A program made the position numbers and the translations under genes. From NCBI GenBank assembly GCA_019746355.1, contig JAIESC010000123.1, positions 4,335 through 68,334 of the forward strand: 64,000 nt of DNA, read 5' to 3'. Positions 25,169-33,756 of the stretch are shown here, in pieces. How positions within the stretch are numbered: position 1 is the first letter of the stretch; every line of letters starts with the position of its first letter. The DNA is from Xanthobacteraceae bacterium (GTDB lineage: Bacteria; Pseudomonadota; Alphaproteobacteria; Rhizobiales; Xanthobacteraceae). Under the pieces are notes generated by a model. The model had not been told where the DNA came from. It saw only the letters and a list, made by a program, of their open reading frames with translations, and ran no database searches.

Positions 25169-25570
25169 ATGGAGATCGATCTGCCGGAGGTCGTGGCCGA
25201 AGTCACCGCCGCCTTCAACCGCTACGAAAAGGCGCTGGTGACCAACGACGTCGCGGTGCTGGACGACACCTTCCGCGTCGATCCGCGCACCATCCGCTAC
25301 GGCACGCAGGAAATCCTCTACGGCTTCGACGAGATCGCCGCGTTCCGCGCCGCGCGCGCGCCGACAGGCCTGATGCGCAGCACCTCGAAGACCGTCATCA
25401 CCACCTACGGCCGCGACTTCGCCGTGGCCTCGACGCTGTTTCACCGCGAGACCATGCCGGGCAAGGTCGGGCGACAGATGCAGACCTGGGTGCGTTTTCC
25501 TGACGGCTGGCACGTCGTTGCGGCCCACGTGAGCGTCATCGACGAGAAGGATGTGTGGAAGAAGAGTTAG
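25169..25570 (+). CDS. HpxZ/AtzH-like protein (SnoaL-like fold)
   Basis: A 133-residue protein of the HpxZ/AtzH (DUF3225) type: EVTAAFNRYEKALVTNDVAV, LDDTFRVDPRTIRYG and a C-terminal TWVRFPDGWHVVAAHVS strand. HpxZ genes are found with oxalurate catabolism genes, and AtzH stabilises the AtzE/AtzG hydrolase in cyanurate degradation. Here it is alone between a dehydrogenase and the exonuclease-CBS gene, 8 kb from the ureide cluster, so a functional link to that cluster is possible but unsupported by position. It converges with the next gene (6-bp gap). Confidence 0.82.
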   Translation: MEIDLPEVVAEVTAAFNRYEKALVTNDVAVLDDTFRVDPRTIRYGTQEILYGFDEIAAFRAARAPTGLMRSTSKTVITTYGRDFAVASTLFHRETMPGKVGRQMQTWVRFPDGWHVVAAHVSVIDEKDVWKKS

Positions 25571-25576
25571 TGCCAA

Positions 25577-27697
25577 TCAGTCCCGAAACAGCAGATCACG
25601 TGTCATCTCGTCGAGATTCTCGACAGCGTGCAGCGCGAATGTCAGCCGCTCGCGGTGGCGGCGCGACAGCCGCCGCACCGCCACGACGTTGGACGGCGGC
25701 ACGCCCTGCTCGACATCGGCGACCTGCTGCGCCGCAATCAGGTCGAGGAACGTGTCCTGCGCTTCCAGGAGCCCGTCGATATCCTCGCCGCCGATCCCGA
25801 GCATCTTGACGCCTTCGAGCCGCGCCGGCGTCGCGCGCTCAACCACGTGATGGCAGATCGCCAGCGCCCGCGCGGCGCTGACGATGCCGAACAGCCCGGA
25901 CTTCTTGAGATCGATGCGGCCCTGCTCGGTGCGAAAGCGCCGGAACAGCGTGAAGCCGGGCGCGACCGGTCCGGCGGCGTCGACCAGAAGCTTGGCGAAC
26001 GCCGCCTGGCCCCTGGCGGCGTCGAAGGCGTCGCGCCAGATCGTATCGATGAGCGCGGTGTCGCCGTGGACACCGAGCATATCGAAGAAGATGTCCACCG
26101 CGAGAAGGTCGTCCGGGTGCGAACGGCCGATCCAGTGCGCAATCCGGCCCTGCCATGTCGCGACCGAGCCGCGCCATTGCGGGTTCTTCGCCATCACGCC
26201 GCCCTTGCAATAGGGCACGCCGGCCTCGTCCAGGATATCGGCGGCATGCGTGCCGAGCTGCGCGAACCAGCGGTCCTGCGGACCGTCTGGCGCGCCTTCG
26301 GCGAACACCAGGGCGTTGTCCTGGTCCATCGCGAGCAGGCTCTCGCCGCGGCCGGCGGAGCCCAGCACCGCGAACGCATAGGCGCAGGGCGGCCCGCCTT
26401 CGCCCGCCTCGCGCATCCGCCGCTCGGCCAGCACCGCGGCACGCGCGCTCAGCGCACAGAGCCTGCGCGAAACGATCGCCGCGACCTGGCGCCCGGAGAC
26501 GCCGTCGGCAAGCAGCGCCGCGACGGTGCGCGGCAACTGCGACCAGGCGCGGGCGAGGCCGGCCACGTTGTTGGCTGCCTGGATCTCGTCGCCGAGCGCG
26601 ACCGCGCCCTCGGCGCGCAGCCGCAGCATGTCGCGGGCCGACACCGCGCCGATCACGTAGCCCGCCGTATCGGTGACGCCGAGGTGACGCAGGCCGTGCC
26701 GGTTCATCCGCGCCACGCCGAGATAGCAGAACGAATCCGCGGCCACCGTGACCAGCGGACGGCTGGCGATGTCGCTCGCGCGTTTATCGAGCGCAGCAGC
26801 GCCGGCACCGGCGAGCGCACGCAGCACGTCGCGCTCGGTGACGATGCCGGTTTCATCGGCCCGCACCGGCCGCCCGCTGCCGTCGGGATGCACGAACAGC
26901 GACGATACGCGCTCATCCATCATGCGTTGCAGCACGCCGGCCAACGGCGCGTCCGGCGGCGTGAAACGGGCCGGCGCGCTCATCACGTCGGCGATCCGGT
27001 GGCGGTAGGGATAGCTGTCGATGCGCGGCACGGGCGCAGCCCGGCCGTCCGGCGGCACCGGCTCGGCCCAGCCGGCGCGATGCTGGGTTTCGAGCGTGGC
27101 GCTTCTGCCGCGGCAGGCGCGCTGCGCCTCGGCCAGCGTGCGGATGCCGGCGTCGCGCAGCTTCGGGATGAGCGCCAGAAAAATCCGCGCGGTGGTCTCG
27201 GCGTCACCCACGGCGGAATGGCGCTGCGCCATCGGCACGCCGAGCCAGGCCGACAGGCCCTCCAGCGAATAGCCGGCGAGGCCCGGCGCGGCGACTTCGG
27301 CGAGGAGCCGTGTGTCGAGCGTCGGCGGCGGCTGCCATGCCACGTTGGCGCGGGCAAACTCGCGCTTGAGCACGGCGAGGTCAAAGCCCAGCGAATGGCC
27401 GATCAGCACCGGCGCGGCGAGCGCCGCGGCGACGTTAGATGCAACGGCATGAAATCGCGGTGCGCCTGCAACTGCAGCATCGTCAATGCCATGAACCGCG
27501 ATGGCAGCTTTGGGGACGGGCTCGCCCGGATTGATCAGGTTGCGAAACAACGGCGGCGGATCGAGCCGACCGCCGGCAATCCGCACCGCGGCGATCTCGA
27601 CGATCCAGGCCTTGGCGGCATCGAGCCCGGTGGTTTCGGTGTCGACGACGATCGCATCGAGAGCGGCTAACGCCGTGGCATTGCCGATGCCTGCCAT
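25577..27697 (-). CDS. exonuclease - CBS pair - DUF294 nucleotidyltransferase-like fusion
   Basis: A 706-residue multidomain protein. Residues about 12-175 are a DnaQ-like 3'-5' exonuclease (VDTETTGLD, LIGHSLGFDLAVL, HSAVGDAETTAR: the DEDDh pattern). Residues about 230-375 are two CBS domains (VTERDVLRALAGAG, ISARDMLRLR-like). The rest is the DUF294/GlnD-like nucleotidyltransferase domain with GSAGRGESLLAMDQDNALVF and its helical partner. Stand-alone CBS-DUF294 proteins are believed to sense nucleotides; the exonuclease is an extra N-terminal module. It overlaps nothing and probably precedes the 207-residue gene's locus as a separate unit. The role is unknown; a nucleotide-responsive nuclease is a guess. 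Confidence 0.88.
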   Translation of the reverse strand: MAGIGNATALAALDAIVVDTETTGLDAAKAWIVEIAAVRIAGGRLDPPPLFRNLINPGEPVPKAAIAVHGIDDAAVAGAPRFHAVASNVAAALAAPVLIGHSLGFDLAVLKREFARANVAWQPPPTLDTRLLAEVAAPGLAGYSLEGLSAWLGVPMAQRHSAVGDAETTARIFLALIPKLRDAGIRTLAEAQRACRGRSATLETQHRAGWAEPVPPDGRAAPVPRIDSYPYRHRIADVMSAPARFTPPDAPLAGVLQRMMDERVSSLFVHPDGSGRPVRADETGIVTERDVLRALAGAGAAALDKRASDIASRPLVTVAADSFCYLGVARMNRHGLRHLGVTDTAGYVIGAVSARDMLRLRAEGAVALGDEIQAANNVAGLARAWSQLPRTVAALLADGVSGRQVAAIVSRRLCALSARAAVLAERRMREAGEGGPPCAYAFAVLGSAGRGESLLAMDQDNALVFAEGAPDGPQDRWFAQLGTHAADILDEAGVPYCKGGVMAKNPQWRGSVATWQGRIAHWIGRSHPDDLLAVDIFFDMLGVHGDTALIDTIWRDAFDAARGQAAFAKLLVDAAGPVAPGFTLFRRFRTEQGRIDLKKSGLFGIVSAARALAICHHVVERATPARLEGVKMLGIGGEDIDGLLEAQDTFLDLIAAQQVADVEQGVPPSNVVAVRRLSRRHRERLTFALHAVENLDEMTRDLLFRD

Positions 27698-27734
27698 CGA
27701 GTTCGCTCCGTCGCGCGGCCGGCGGGCTCGCGCG

Positions 27735-28358
27735 TTATGTCGACCGGCCGCTCAGCATCGCCGCAAGCGCCGGCACATCGGCACGCTTTTCCAGGTCGGC
27801 GTAAATATTGATCGTCGTCACACGCAGATAGTTGCCGATCGTCGGAAACTCGGCGGTGCGCAGCTTCTCGTGGATTGGCATCAGATCGAAATATTTCTCG
27901 ACATACGGCTCGGGAATATCCTTCGCCCGCTTGGGTGCGTGCATGTTGATCCGCTGCAGGTCGGCTTCGAGCTCGAGCCGCAGTGCGCGCCAGGCTTCGG
28001 CGCCGAGCGCCGCCGGCACGGGATAGCGGTCGAACACCGACAGCGCGAGCGCGCGGAGTGCTTCGAACTGCGTCTGGCGGTCGCCAGCCGCGGGCCGCAG
28101 CAGACCCTCGGCCAGCTCCGTCACCATGGCGAGCCCGAGCGGATAGGCGCGCCAGCGTGACACCTCGACCGCGTCCTTGAAGCCCTGCTCGGCAAACAGC
28201 ACCTTGGCGTAGTGGCCGGCGCGGGCGCGCGAATACTCGTAGAGGCCCTTCTGCACAAGGAACGCGGCGTTGCCGTCGATGAATTCGGCCAGCGTCTCGG
28301 GCGTGTCGACCGGCGGGGGACGGCGCAGGAAATCCCGCAGAAAACCCAGAAGATTCAT
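27735..28358 (-). CDS. conserved hypothetical protein
   Basis: A 207-residue soluble, mostly helical protein (MNLLGFLRDFLRRPPPVDTP at the start; AEWRALRLELEAD-like charged helices; PIHEKLRTAEFPTIGNYLRV near the end). I do not recognise a named domain. It lies 37 bp upstream of the exonuclease-CBS gene on the same strand and is probably co-transcribed with it, so the two may act together. Codon use and amino acid composition look like a real gene of the high-GC backbone. Confidence 0.75.
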   Translation of the reverse strand: MNLLGFLRDFLRRPPPVDTPETLAEFIDGNAAFLVQKGLYEYSRARAGHYAKVLFAEQGFKDAVEVSRWRAYPLGLAMVTELAEGLLRPAAGDRQTQFEALRALALSVFDRYPVPAALGAEAWRALRLELEADLQRINMHAPKRAKDIPEPYVEKYFDLMPIHEKLRTAEFPTIGNYLRVTTINIYADLEKRADVPALAAMLSGRST

Positions 28359-28623
28359 AGCGATGCTGCACCCGCTGCGACGGACTGGCGCGGACCCTGA
28401 TCAGAGAACGCCAGAGTTTTCCGTATCTTAGCCCAAAGCTATCAGACAAAAGTCGTATAGGGCCCGCCGGTTAGCCAATGTTAACCGTTAGGCTGCGGCT
28501 CCGCATAGGCAACGCGGACCGCGGCAGACGGGGGGCCGCTGCATTTTCTGGCTTGCCGGCCCCAAACGCATAACAGGCCCGGGCTCGCGCGCGCCCGCGC
28601 CACCGCAGGGAGGGCGAGCACCG

Positions 28624-28899
28624 ATGGCTCAACCAGACAGTAAGGCCAATGACGAGGCTCATTGGGCAGCGACGACACGGCTGATGTGGATACACATCGG
28701 GCTCTGGGTTTTCTTCGGCTACGTCATCCACATGTTCGTGGTGCCGTTGAACAAGATCACCATTCCGATCCTGAACTTCCCGCTCGGCTTCTACATGGCC
28801 GCGCAGGGCTCGCTGATCGCGTTCGTGGTCATGCTGTTCGTGTTCGCGAAGCAGCAGGACAAGATCGACCGCGACCACGGCGTCGCTGAAGACGACTGA
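28624..28899 (+). CDS. sodium:solute symporter small subunit (DUF4212)
   Basis: A 91-residue inner-membrane protein with two hydrophobic segments (IHIGLWVFFGYVIHMFVVPL and GFYMAAQGSLIAFVVMLFVF) separated by NKITIPILNFPL. This is the DUF4212 pattern, which is almost always encoded just before a VC_2705-type sodium:solute symporter, as here (14-nt gap). It probably helps assemble or couple the large permease. Confidence 0.92.
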   Translation: MAQPDSKANDEAHWAATTRLMWIHIGLWVFFGYVIHMFVVPLNKITIPILNFPLGFYMAAQGSLIAFVVMLFVFAKQQDKIDRDHGVAEDD

Positions 28900-28913
28900 C
28901 GGAGGATCAGACC

Positions 28914-30896
28914 ATGGCAACGCAAGCCACCACCGGCGGTTCGTCGGACTTCATCAAGAACCTGGGGCGGATGTACGGCACCTATACCGGTGCCTTCGTC
29001 GGCTTCATCATCCTGATCGCGCTGCTCGAACTCGCCGGCGTACCCAACAGGGTGCTCGGCTACATGTTCGTCGGCTTCACCATCCTGGTCTACGCCGTGA
29101 TCGGCGTGATGACCCGGACGGCGCAGGTTTCCGAGTACTACGTCGCCGGCCGTGTCGTTCCGGCGTTCTACAACGGCATGGCGACCGGCGCCGACTGGAT
29201 GTCGGCGGCCTCGTTCGTCGGCATGGCCGGCTCGCTGTTCCTGCTCGGCTATGACGGGCTGACCTGGGTGCTCGGCTGGACCGGCGGCTACGTGCTCGTC
29301 TCGGTGCTGATCGGACCGTACCTGCGCAAGTTCGGCGCCTACACCGTGCCCGACTTCATGTCGTTCCGGTTCGGCGGCAACCTTGCCCGGTTCATCGCCG
29401 TGATCGTGCTGGTGTGCTGCTCGTTCACCTACGTGACCGCGCAGGTCTTCGGCACCGGCCTGATCGCCTCCCGCTTCCTCGGCATGGACTTCACGATTGC
29501 GGTCTATGCGGGTCTCGCGGGCATTCTGCTCTGCTCGATGCTCGGCGGCATGAAGGCGGTGACCTGGACGCAGATCGCCCAGTACATCGTGCTGATCATC
29601 GCGTACCTGACGCCGATCGTGATCCTGTCGACGCAGAAGTACGGCATTCCGATCCCGGAACTGACCTACGGGCAGGCGATCGCGGACATCACGGCGCGCG
29701 AGCAGCAGATGCTGCAGACGGGCCTGGCGACGGCGGCGGGTCTCAAACCGCACATCCAGCCGTTCATCAACTACAGCCCGCTGAACTTCTTCGCCATCAT
29801 GTTCTGCATGATGGTGGGTACGGCGTCGCTGCCCCACATCCTGATGCGCTACTTCACCACGCCGACCGTGCGTGAAGCCCGTCAGTCCGTGGCGTGGTCG
29901 CTGTTCTTCATCTTCCTGCTGTACTTCTCGGCGCCGGCCTATGCGGCGTTCTCGAAGCTGGAGGTCTACACCAACATCATAGGCCGCGATCTGGCTTCGA
30001 TCCGGCCGTGGATGTTCACTTGGGGCGAGCTCGGCCTGATCCAGATTTGCGGCAAGAACGCCGCAAGCGTGGACGCGATCGTCGCCGCCTGTAAGGCGAT
30101 CGCCGGTCACCCCGGCGTGGTCCGGCTGCAGGACTTCGTGATCAACACCGACGTGATCGTGCTCTCCACACCGGAGATCGCCGGCCTGCCGTATGTGATC
30201 TCGGGCCTAGTGGCAGCGGGCGGCCTCGCCGCCGCGCTCTCCACCGCTGACGGGCTCCTGCTCGCCATCGCCAATGCGCTCAGCCACGACGTCTACTACA
30301 AGATGCTCGATCCCAACGCGCCGACGGTTCGTCGGCTCACCGTTGCACGCGTGCTCTTGTTCTTCGTCGCCGTGGCAGCCGCATGGACCGCATCGACCAA
30401 ACCCGCGGACATCCTGGCCATGGTCGGCTGGGCGTTCTCGCTGGCGATGGCCGGAAACTTCCCGGCGCTCGTCATGGGCATCTGGTGGAAGCGGGCGACG
30501 GCAACCGGCGCGATCTGCGGCATGCTCGCAGGCTTCGGCCTCTGCCTGTTCTACCTGGTGGTGACGCGCTACTTCCCGGGCTTCGGGGTGAAGTACGCGG
30601 GCATGACGTCGTTGCTCAACGCACAAACCGGCGCGCCGCTGGTGGCCGACATGGCGAAGGCGATGGCGGCGCCGAACGCGATGGAGGCGTTCCCGACGCT
30701 CGCCCATCCGCTCGCCAACAAGGTCGGCTGGTTCAACCTCAACAACATCGCTTGCGGGTTGCTGGGCGTGCCGGTCGGCTTCCTGACCATCTACGTGGTC
30801 AGCCTGATGGGCAAGGAGCCGTCCGCGGAGATGCAGGCTTACGTGGACGAGATCCGCAAGCCGCGCGGCCGCACGCTGCTGGAAGAAAAGACCTGA
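28914..30896 (+). CDS. sodium:solute symporter, VC_2705/ActP-like
   Basis: A 660-residue inner-membrane permease of the SSS family with about 13-14 helices. Family stretches are EYYVAGRVVPAFYNGMATGA, WMSAASFVGMAGSLFL and SGLVAAGGLAAALSTADGLL (the sodium-site region), and NALSHDVYYKMLDPNAP. It is related to acetate/pyruvate permeases, so a short organic acid is the likely solute; members of this subfamily with DUF4212 partners are mostly untested. The protein is about 100 residues longer than ActP, with an insertion near VYTNIIGRDLASIRPWMFTW. The start has GGAGG-like sequence 8 nt upstream. A terminator follows directly. Confidence 0.92.
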   Translation: MATQATTGGSSDFIKNLGRMYGTYTGAFVGFIILIALLELAGVPNRVLGYMFVGFTILVYAVIGVMTRTAQVSEYYVAGRVVPAFYNGMATGADWMSAASFVGMAGSLFLLGYDGLTWVLGWTGGYVLVSVLIGPYLRKFGAYTVPDFMSFRFGGNLARFIAVIVLVCCSFTYVTAQVFGTGLIASRFLGMDFTIAVYAGLAGILLCSMLGGMKAVTWTQIAQYIVLIIAYLTPIVILSTQKYGIPIPELTYGQAIADITAREQQMLQTGLATAAGLKPHIQPFINYSPLNFFAIMFCMMVGTASLPHILMRYFTTPTVREARQSVAWSLFFIFLLYFSAPAYAAFSKLEVYTNIIGRDLASIRPWMFTWGELGLIQICGKNAASVDAIVAACKAIAGHPGVVRLQDFVINTDVIVLSTPEIAGLPYVISGLVAAGGLAAALSTADGLLLAIANALSHDVYYKMLDPNAPTVRRLTVARVLLFFVAVAAAWTASTKPADILAMVGWAFSLAMAGNFPALVMGIWWKRATATGAICGMLAGFGLCLFYLVVTRYFPGFGVKYAGMTSLLNAQTGAPLVADMAKAMAAPNAMEAFPTLAHPLANKVGWFNLNNIACGLLGVPVGFLTIYVVSLMGKEPSAEMQAYVDEIRKPRGRTLLEEKT

Positions 30897-30921
30897 CCGG
30901 GAGACCGGAACGGTTCGGGAG

Positions 30922-30950
30922 CGGGGCCTACGGGCCCCGTTCTTTTTTTT
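30922..30950 (+). terminator. rho-independent terminator after the symporter gene
   Basis: CGGGGCC and GGCCCCG form the stem around a 4-nt loop, followed by TTCTTTTTTTT. The stem begins 26 nt after the symporter stop codon. Confidence 0.92.
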
Positions 30951-31083
30951 CAGACGTTGCTCCATCAGCGCGCACACAGACTGCTTCCGTATTGCCTTCT
31001 TTGCGTGACGCGGCCGAGGCGAACCGATACTGTGCACGCGCAGTTCGCCCGATCGAGCACAGACGAAGCAGAGCCAAGAGCCC

Positions 31084-31392
31084 GTGACCGGCAGTTCGCT
31101 CCTGACCTATTGGTACTTCCACCTGCCGAATTTCATTCTGGCGGCGATCATGTACACCCTGCTCGGGCGCGCGCTGCTCGGCCTGATCGTCCAGCCGGAT
31201 TCGGAGAACTACATCTGGAAGGCATTCTGCCGCCTCACCGATCCGATCGTCGCGGTGGTGGCTCTGGTCACGCCGAAGGCGACAGCGCCGGTCGTGATCT
31301 GGCTGTTCGGGTTCGTCTGGATGTTCTGGCTGCGCGTCGGCCTGCTCTATTTGTTCCTTGTGCTGGGGGCCGTCCCCAAAGCGGCGACCTGA
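31084..31392 (+). CDS. small YggT-like membrane protein
   Basis: A 102-residue protein starting at GTG 31084. Two to three hydrophobic segments (YWYFHLPNFILAAIMYTLLG, then VVIWLFGFVWMFWLRVGLLY) flank a loop with FCRLTDPIVAVVALVTPKA, which resembles the TDP motif of the YggT family. It is immediately followed by another small membrane protein gene (7-nt gap). The role is unknown. The start is not well marked by a ribosome site. Confidence 0.68.
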   Translation: MTGSSLLTYWYFHLPNFILAAIMYTLLGRALLGLIVQPDSENYIWKAFCRLTDPIVAVVALVTPKATAPVVIWLFGFVWMFWLRVGLLYLFLVLGAVPKAAT

Positions 31393-31399
31393 GGCGCAC

Positions 31400-31726
31400 A
31401 TGGAGCGGCATTTCTATTTCATCGGCATCGCCTTCTTCGGCATGATCAACGGGCTGTTCAACCAGCTCTTCCTGGTGTTCGCCTTGCTGCACGTACAGAT
31501 CCTCGCGCCGGCGCTGCTGTTCGGCAGCACCGGCATGACGCTGCTGTTCTCGTCGCTGATGGTTTCGACGGCGACCATCATCCTCGGCGGAATTCCCGCG
31601 GCGATCTACGAGTACGTGACCGGACAGAAGGATGATTCCGACGTGGTGTCGCTGTGGATATGGCTCGCCTGTACCGGAATACTGACGCTGCCGGCGATGG
31701 GAAATTTCATCCAGTTCGGCTTGTGA
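31400..31726 (+). CDS. small hypothetical membrane protein
   Basis: A 108-residue protein with three predicted membrane helices (FIGIAFFGMINGLFNQLFLV, LLFSSLMVSTATIILGGIPA, VSLWIWLACTGILTLPAMGN). ATG 31400 is 8 nt after the preceding stop, and the two genes are probably co-transcribed. I do not recognise a named family. Confidence 0.68.
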   Translation: MERHFYFIGIAFFGMINGLFNQLFLVFALLHVQILAPALLFGSTGMTLLFSSLMVSTATIILGGIPAAIYEYVTGQKDDSDVVSLWIWLACTGILTLPAMGNFIQFGL

Positions 31727-31850
31727 TGCGGCCAGCAGCAGGCATGCCCGGCAATTGCCGGCCATGCCTGCCCATAGTAGCTTGCACTCGCTGGGAACCG
31801 TTCACCCGCCGCGACGAATCGGGCGCGGCGTATGGAAGGACCGCACAGCC

Positions 31851-32222
31851 ATGGAGCAAATGCGGCGCGTCGCCTACGAAACCGTGCTGCGAGCCTGTGC
31901 GTTCGGCTCGCTGGCGATCTTCTGCGTCATGATCGGCATGTCTTTCATGCCGAAGCTCTCGTTCCAGGCCGGCGGATTTCTCACGACACTGATGACCGCG
32001 ATCCTGGTGTTCAAGGCATACGAGGCCAACACCAAGGACTATCGCCGCACCGAGATGTGGCTCTATCTGAAGAAGGATCAGCGTCCGCCTGCGGCTTATG
32101 CACAATGGGCGAGCTCGACCGTGCTGCGCGAAACCTACCTGCAGTTCGCAAAGTGGTCTTCGGTCATCGCCATCGTCATGTGGGTGGTCGCACTGTTGAT
32201 GCCGGCCACCACACTGAAATAG
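31851..32222 (+). CDS. small hypothetical membrane protein
   Basis: A 123-residue protein with hydrophobic segments at about 15-35, 43-60 and 100-118 (FGSLAIFCVMIGMSFMP, AGGFLTTLMTAILVFKAYE, VIAIVMWVVALLMPATTLK) and a charged central loop (YRRTEMWLYLKKDQRPP). GGAAGG lies about 12 nt before ATG 31851. The family is unknown. It ends 4 bp before the truncated MFS sequence begins. Confidence 0.68.
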   Translation: MEQMRRVAYETVLRACAFGSLAIFCVMIGMSFMPKLSFQAGGFLTTLMTAILVFKAYEANTKDYRRTEMWLYLKKDQRPPAAYAQWASSTVLRETYLQFAKWSSVIAIVMWVVALLMPATTLK

Positions 32223-32225
32223 CAG

Positions 32226-33100
32226 CGGCCGGCCAGGGCGTGGTGTGGTACACGGGACAGTTCTACGCGCTGTTCTTCCTGCTGATCACCCTCAAGCTCG
32301 AGTTCGTCTCGGCCCACGCGCTGATCGCGGTCTCGCTGCTGGTCGGCACGCCGTTCTTCATCTTCTTCGGCTGGCTGTCCGACCGGATCGGCCGTCTGAA
32401 GATCATCCTGGCCGGGTGCGCGATCGCGGCGGTCACCTACTTCCCGCTGTTCAGCCTGCTGACGCACTACGTCAATCCGGACCTGGAGGCGTTCCAGAAG
32501 AAGAACCAGATCGCGGTCATCGCCGACACGTCGAAGTGCAACTTCCACATCTTCGTCGGCCCGTGGTCGAACTTCACACCTGCGACCGCGCCAAGGACTT
32601 CGTCACCAAGCTCGGCGTCTCGTTCAAGACCGAGCACGCGGCGGGCGCGGGCGACAAGGTCACGCTGTCGATCAACAACACCAACGTCGACGGCTGGAAC
32701 GCGCAGACCTGGACGCAGGCGTTCGCCGCCGCCGGCTATCCGGCCAAGGCCGACTTGGCCAAGGTCAACTGGTTCATGGCGGAGCTGATCATCGTCATCA
32801 TGGTGATCTACGTGACGATGGTGTACGGGCCGATCGCGGCCTTCCTGGTCGAGATGTTCCCGACCAAGATACGCTACACGTCGATGTCGCTGCCCTATCA
32901 CATCGGCAACGGCTGGTTCGGCGGCATGCTGCCGCTGCTCGCCACCGCCGTGGTGGCAGCGACCGGCGATATCTATGCCGGCCTCTGGTATCCGATCGGG
33001 GTCGCGCTGATGACCCTTGTCGCCGGCCTCTTCTTCCTCCGGGACACGAAGGGCGTCGACATGACGACCGGCTCCGGCGTGAGATCCAGGGCCAGCCGGC
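32226..33100 (+). pseudogene. MFS transporter remnant, 5'-truncated and frameshifted
   Basis: The sequence begins abruptly with QGVVWYTGQFYALFFLLITL and continues with GWLSDRIGRLKIILAGC (the MFS cytoplasmic loop motif), so the first six or so helices are absent. Between about 32570 and 32581 the frame changes from FVGPWSNFTP to CDRAKDFVTKLGV, after which the C-terminal half continues (MVYGPIAAFLVEMFPTKIRY, LPYHIGNGWFGGMLP, FFLRDTKGVDM). This resembles metabolite:H+ symporters of the sugar/shikimate-type group. The natural stop is also gone; the second frame reads on past two terminator hairpins. Non-functional as it stands. Confidence 0.85.
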
Positions 33101-33115
33101 ACGGTGACGAACTGG

Positions 33116-33191
33116 ACGGGGCGGCTACGCAGCCGCCCCGTTCCGTTTTCGCAAGGAATGGGCCGCACACAAGTGCGGCCCGTTTCGTTTC
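33116..33191 (+). terminator. two tandem hairpins after the MFS remnant
   Basis: Hairpin 1: ACGGGGCGGCT/AGCCGCCCCGT with a 4-nt loop (33116-33141), then TCCGTTTT. Hairpin 2: GGGCCGCAC/GTGCGGCCC with loop ACAA (33160-33181), then GTTTCGTTT. They mark the original 3' end of the transporter gene. Confidence 0.82.
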
Positions 33192-33316
33192 GGTCGTGGA
33201 ATGCCATGGCCGCGGTGCATCTCGACATCGCGCAAGCGGCGGCCCAAACTGCGTCGCATCCCGCCGGGTGCCGTCACTGTTGCGGCACTCCTCCCCACAG
33301 TCATGGAAGCATCGGC

Positions 33317-33718
33317 ATGAGCGCGATCGATCCCCGCATCGTCGGCATCTGGCAACTCACGGACACGCTCGGACGCGACGACGCCGGCAAGCTGCTGGAG
33401 CCGCCCTACGGGCCGAAGGCGATGGGGCTCGTCACCTTCCAGGCGGACGGGCGGATGATGGCGGTGCTGTGCGATGGCCGCGCAACGCTTGACGGCGAGC
33501 CGCGGCAGTTCATGTCCTACGCGGGCAACTACAGCTTCGACGGCACGACGCTGTCGACGCGGGTCGATGCCTCGTCCGACGCAAGCCGCATCGGCGGCAA
33601 CCAGGTGCGCGCGGTGCGTTTTGAAAAGGACGGCACGATGGTGCTGGCGCCGCCGCGGCGGCTCTATGCCGGGGTGATGCAGCACCAGGAGCTTGCCTGG
33701 GAGCGGGTGGACGGCTAG
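33317..33718 (+). CDS. lipocalin-like domain protein
   Basis: A 133-residue predicted beta-barrel of the lipocalin-like type found in bacterial proteins of unknown function: IVGIWQLTDTLGRDDAG at the start, MGLVTFQADGRMMAVLCDGR, YAGNYSFDGTTLSTRVDASS and a final ELAWERV strand. No signal peptide is seen with ATG 33317, so it is probably cytosolic. It may bind a small hydrophobic molecule. It is convergent with the hydrolase gene that follows (38-bp gap). Confidence 0.78.
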   Translation: MSAIDPRIVGIWQLTDTLGRDDAGKLLEPPYGPKAMGLVTFQADGRMMAVLCDGRATLDGEPRQFMSYAGNYSFDGTTLSTRVDASSDASRIGGNQVRAVRFEKDGTMVLAPPRRLYAGVMQHQELAWERVDG

Positions 33719-33756
33719 CTGCCTGCCGCGCGAAGCCCGGTCAGCATGTCGCGCTC

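Noticed and set aside
25628..27670. 680-codon plus-strand open frame
   Set aside because: Antisense to the exonuclease-CBS-DUF294 gene; Arg/His-rich and without domains.
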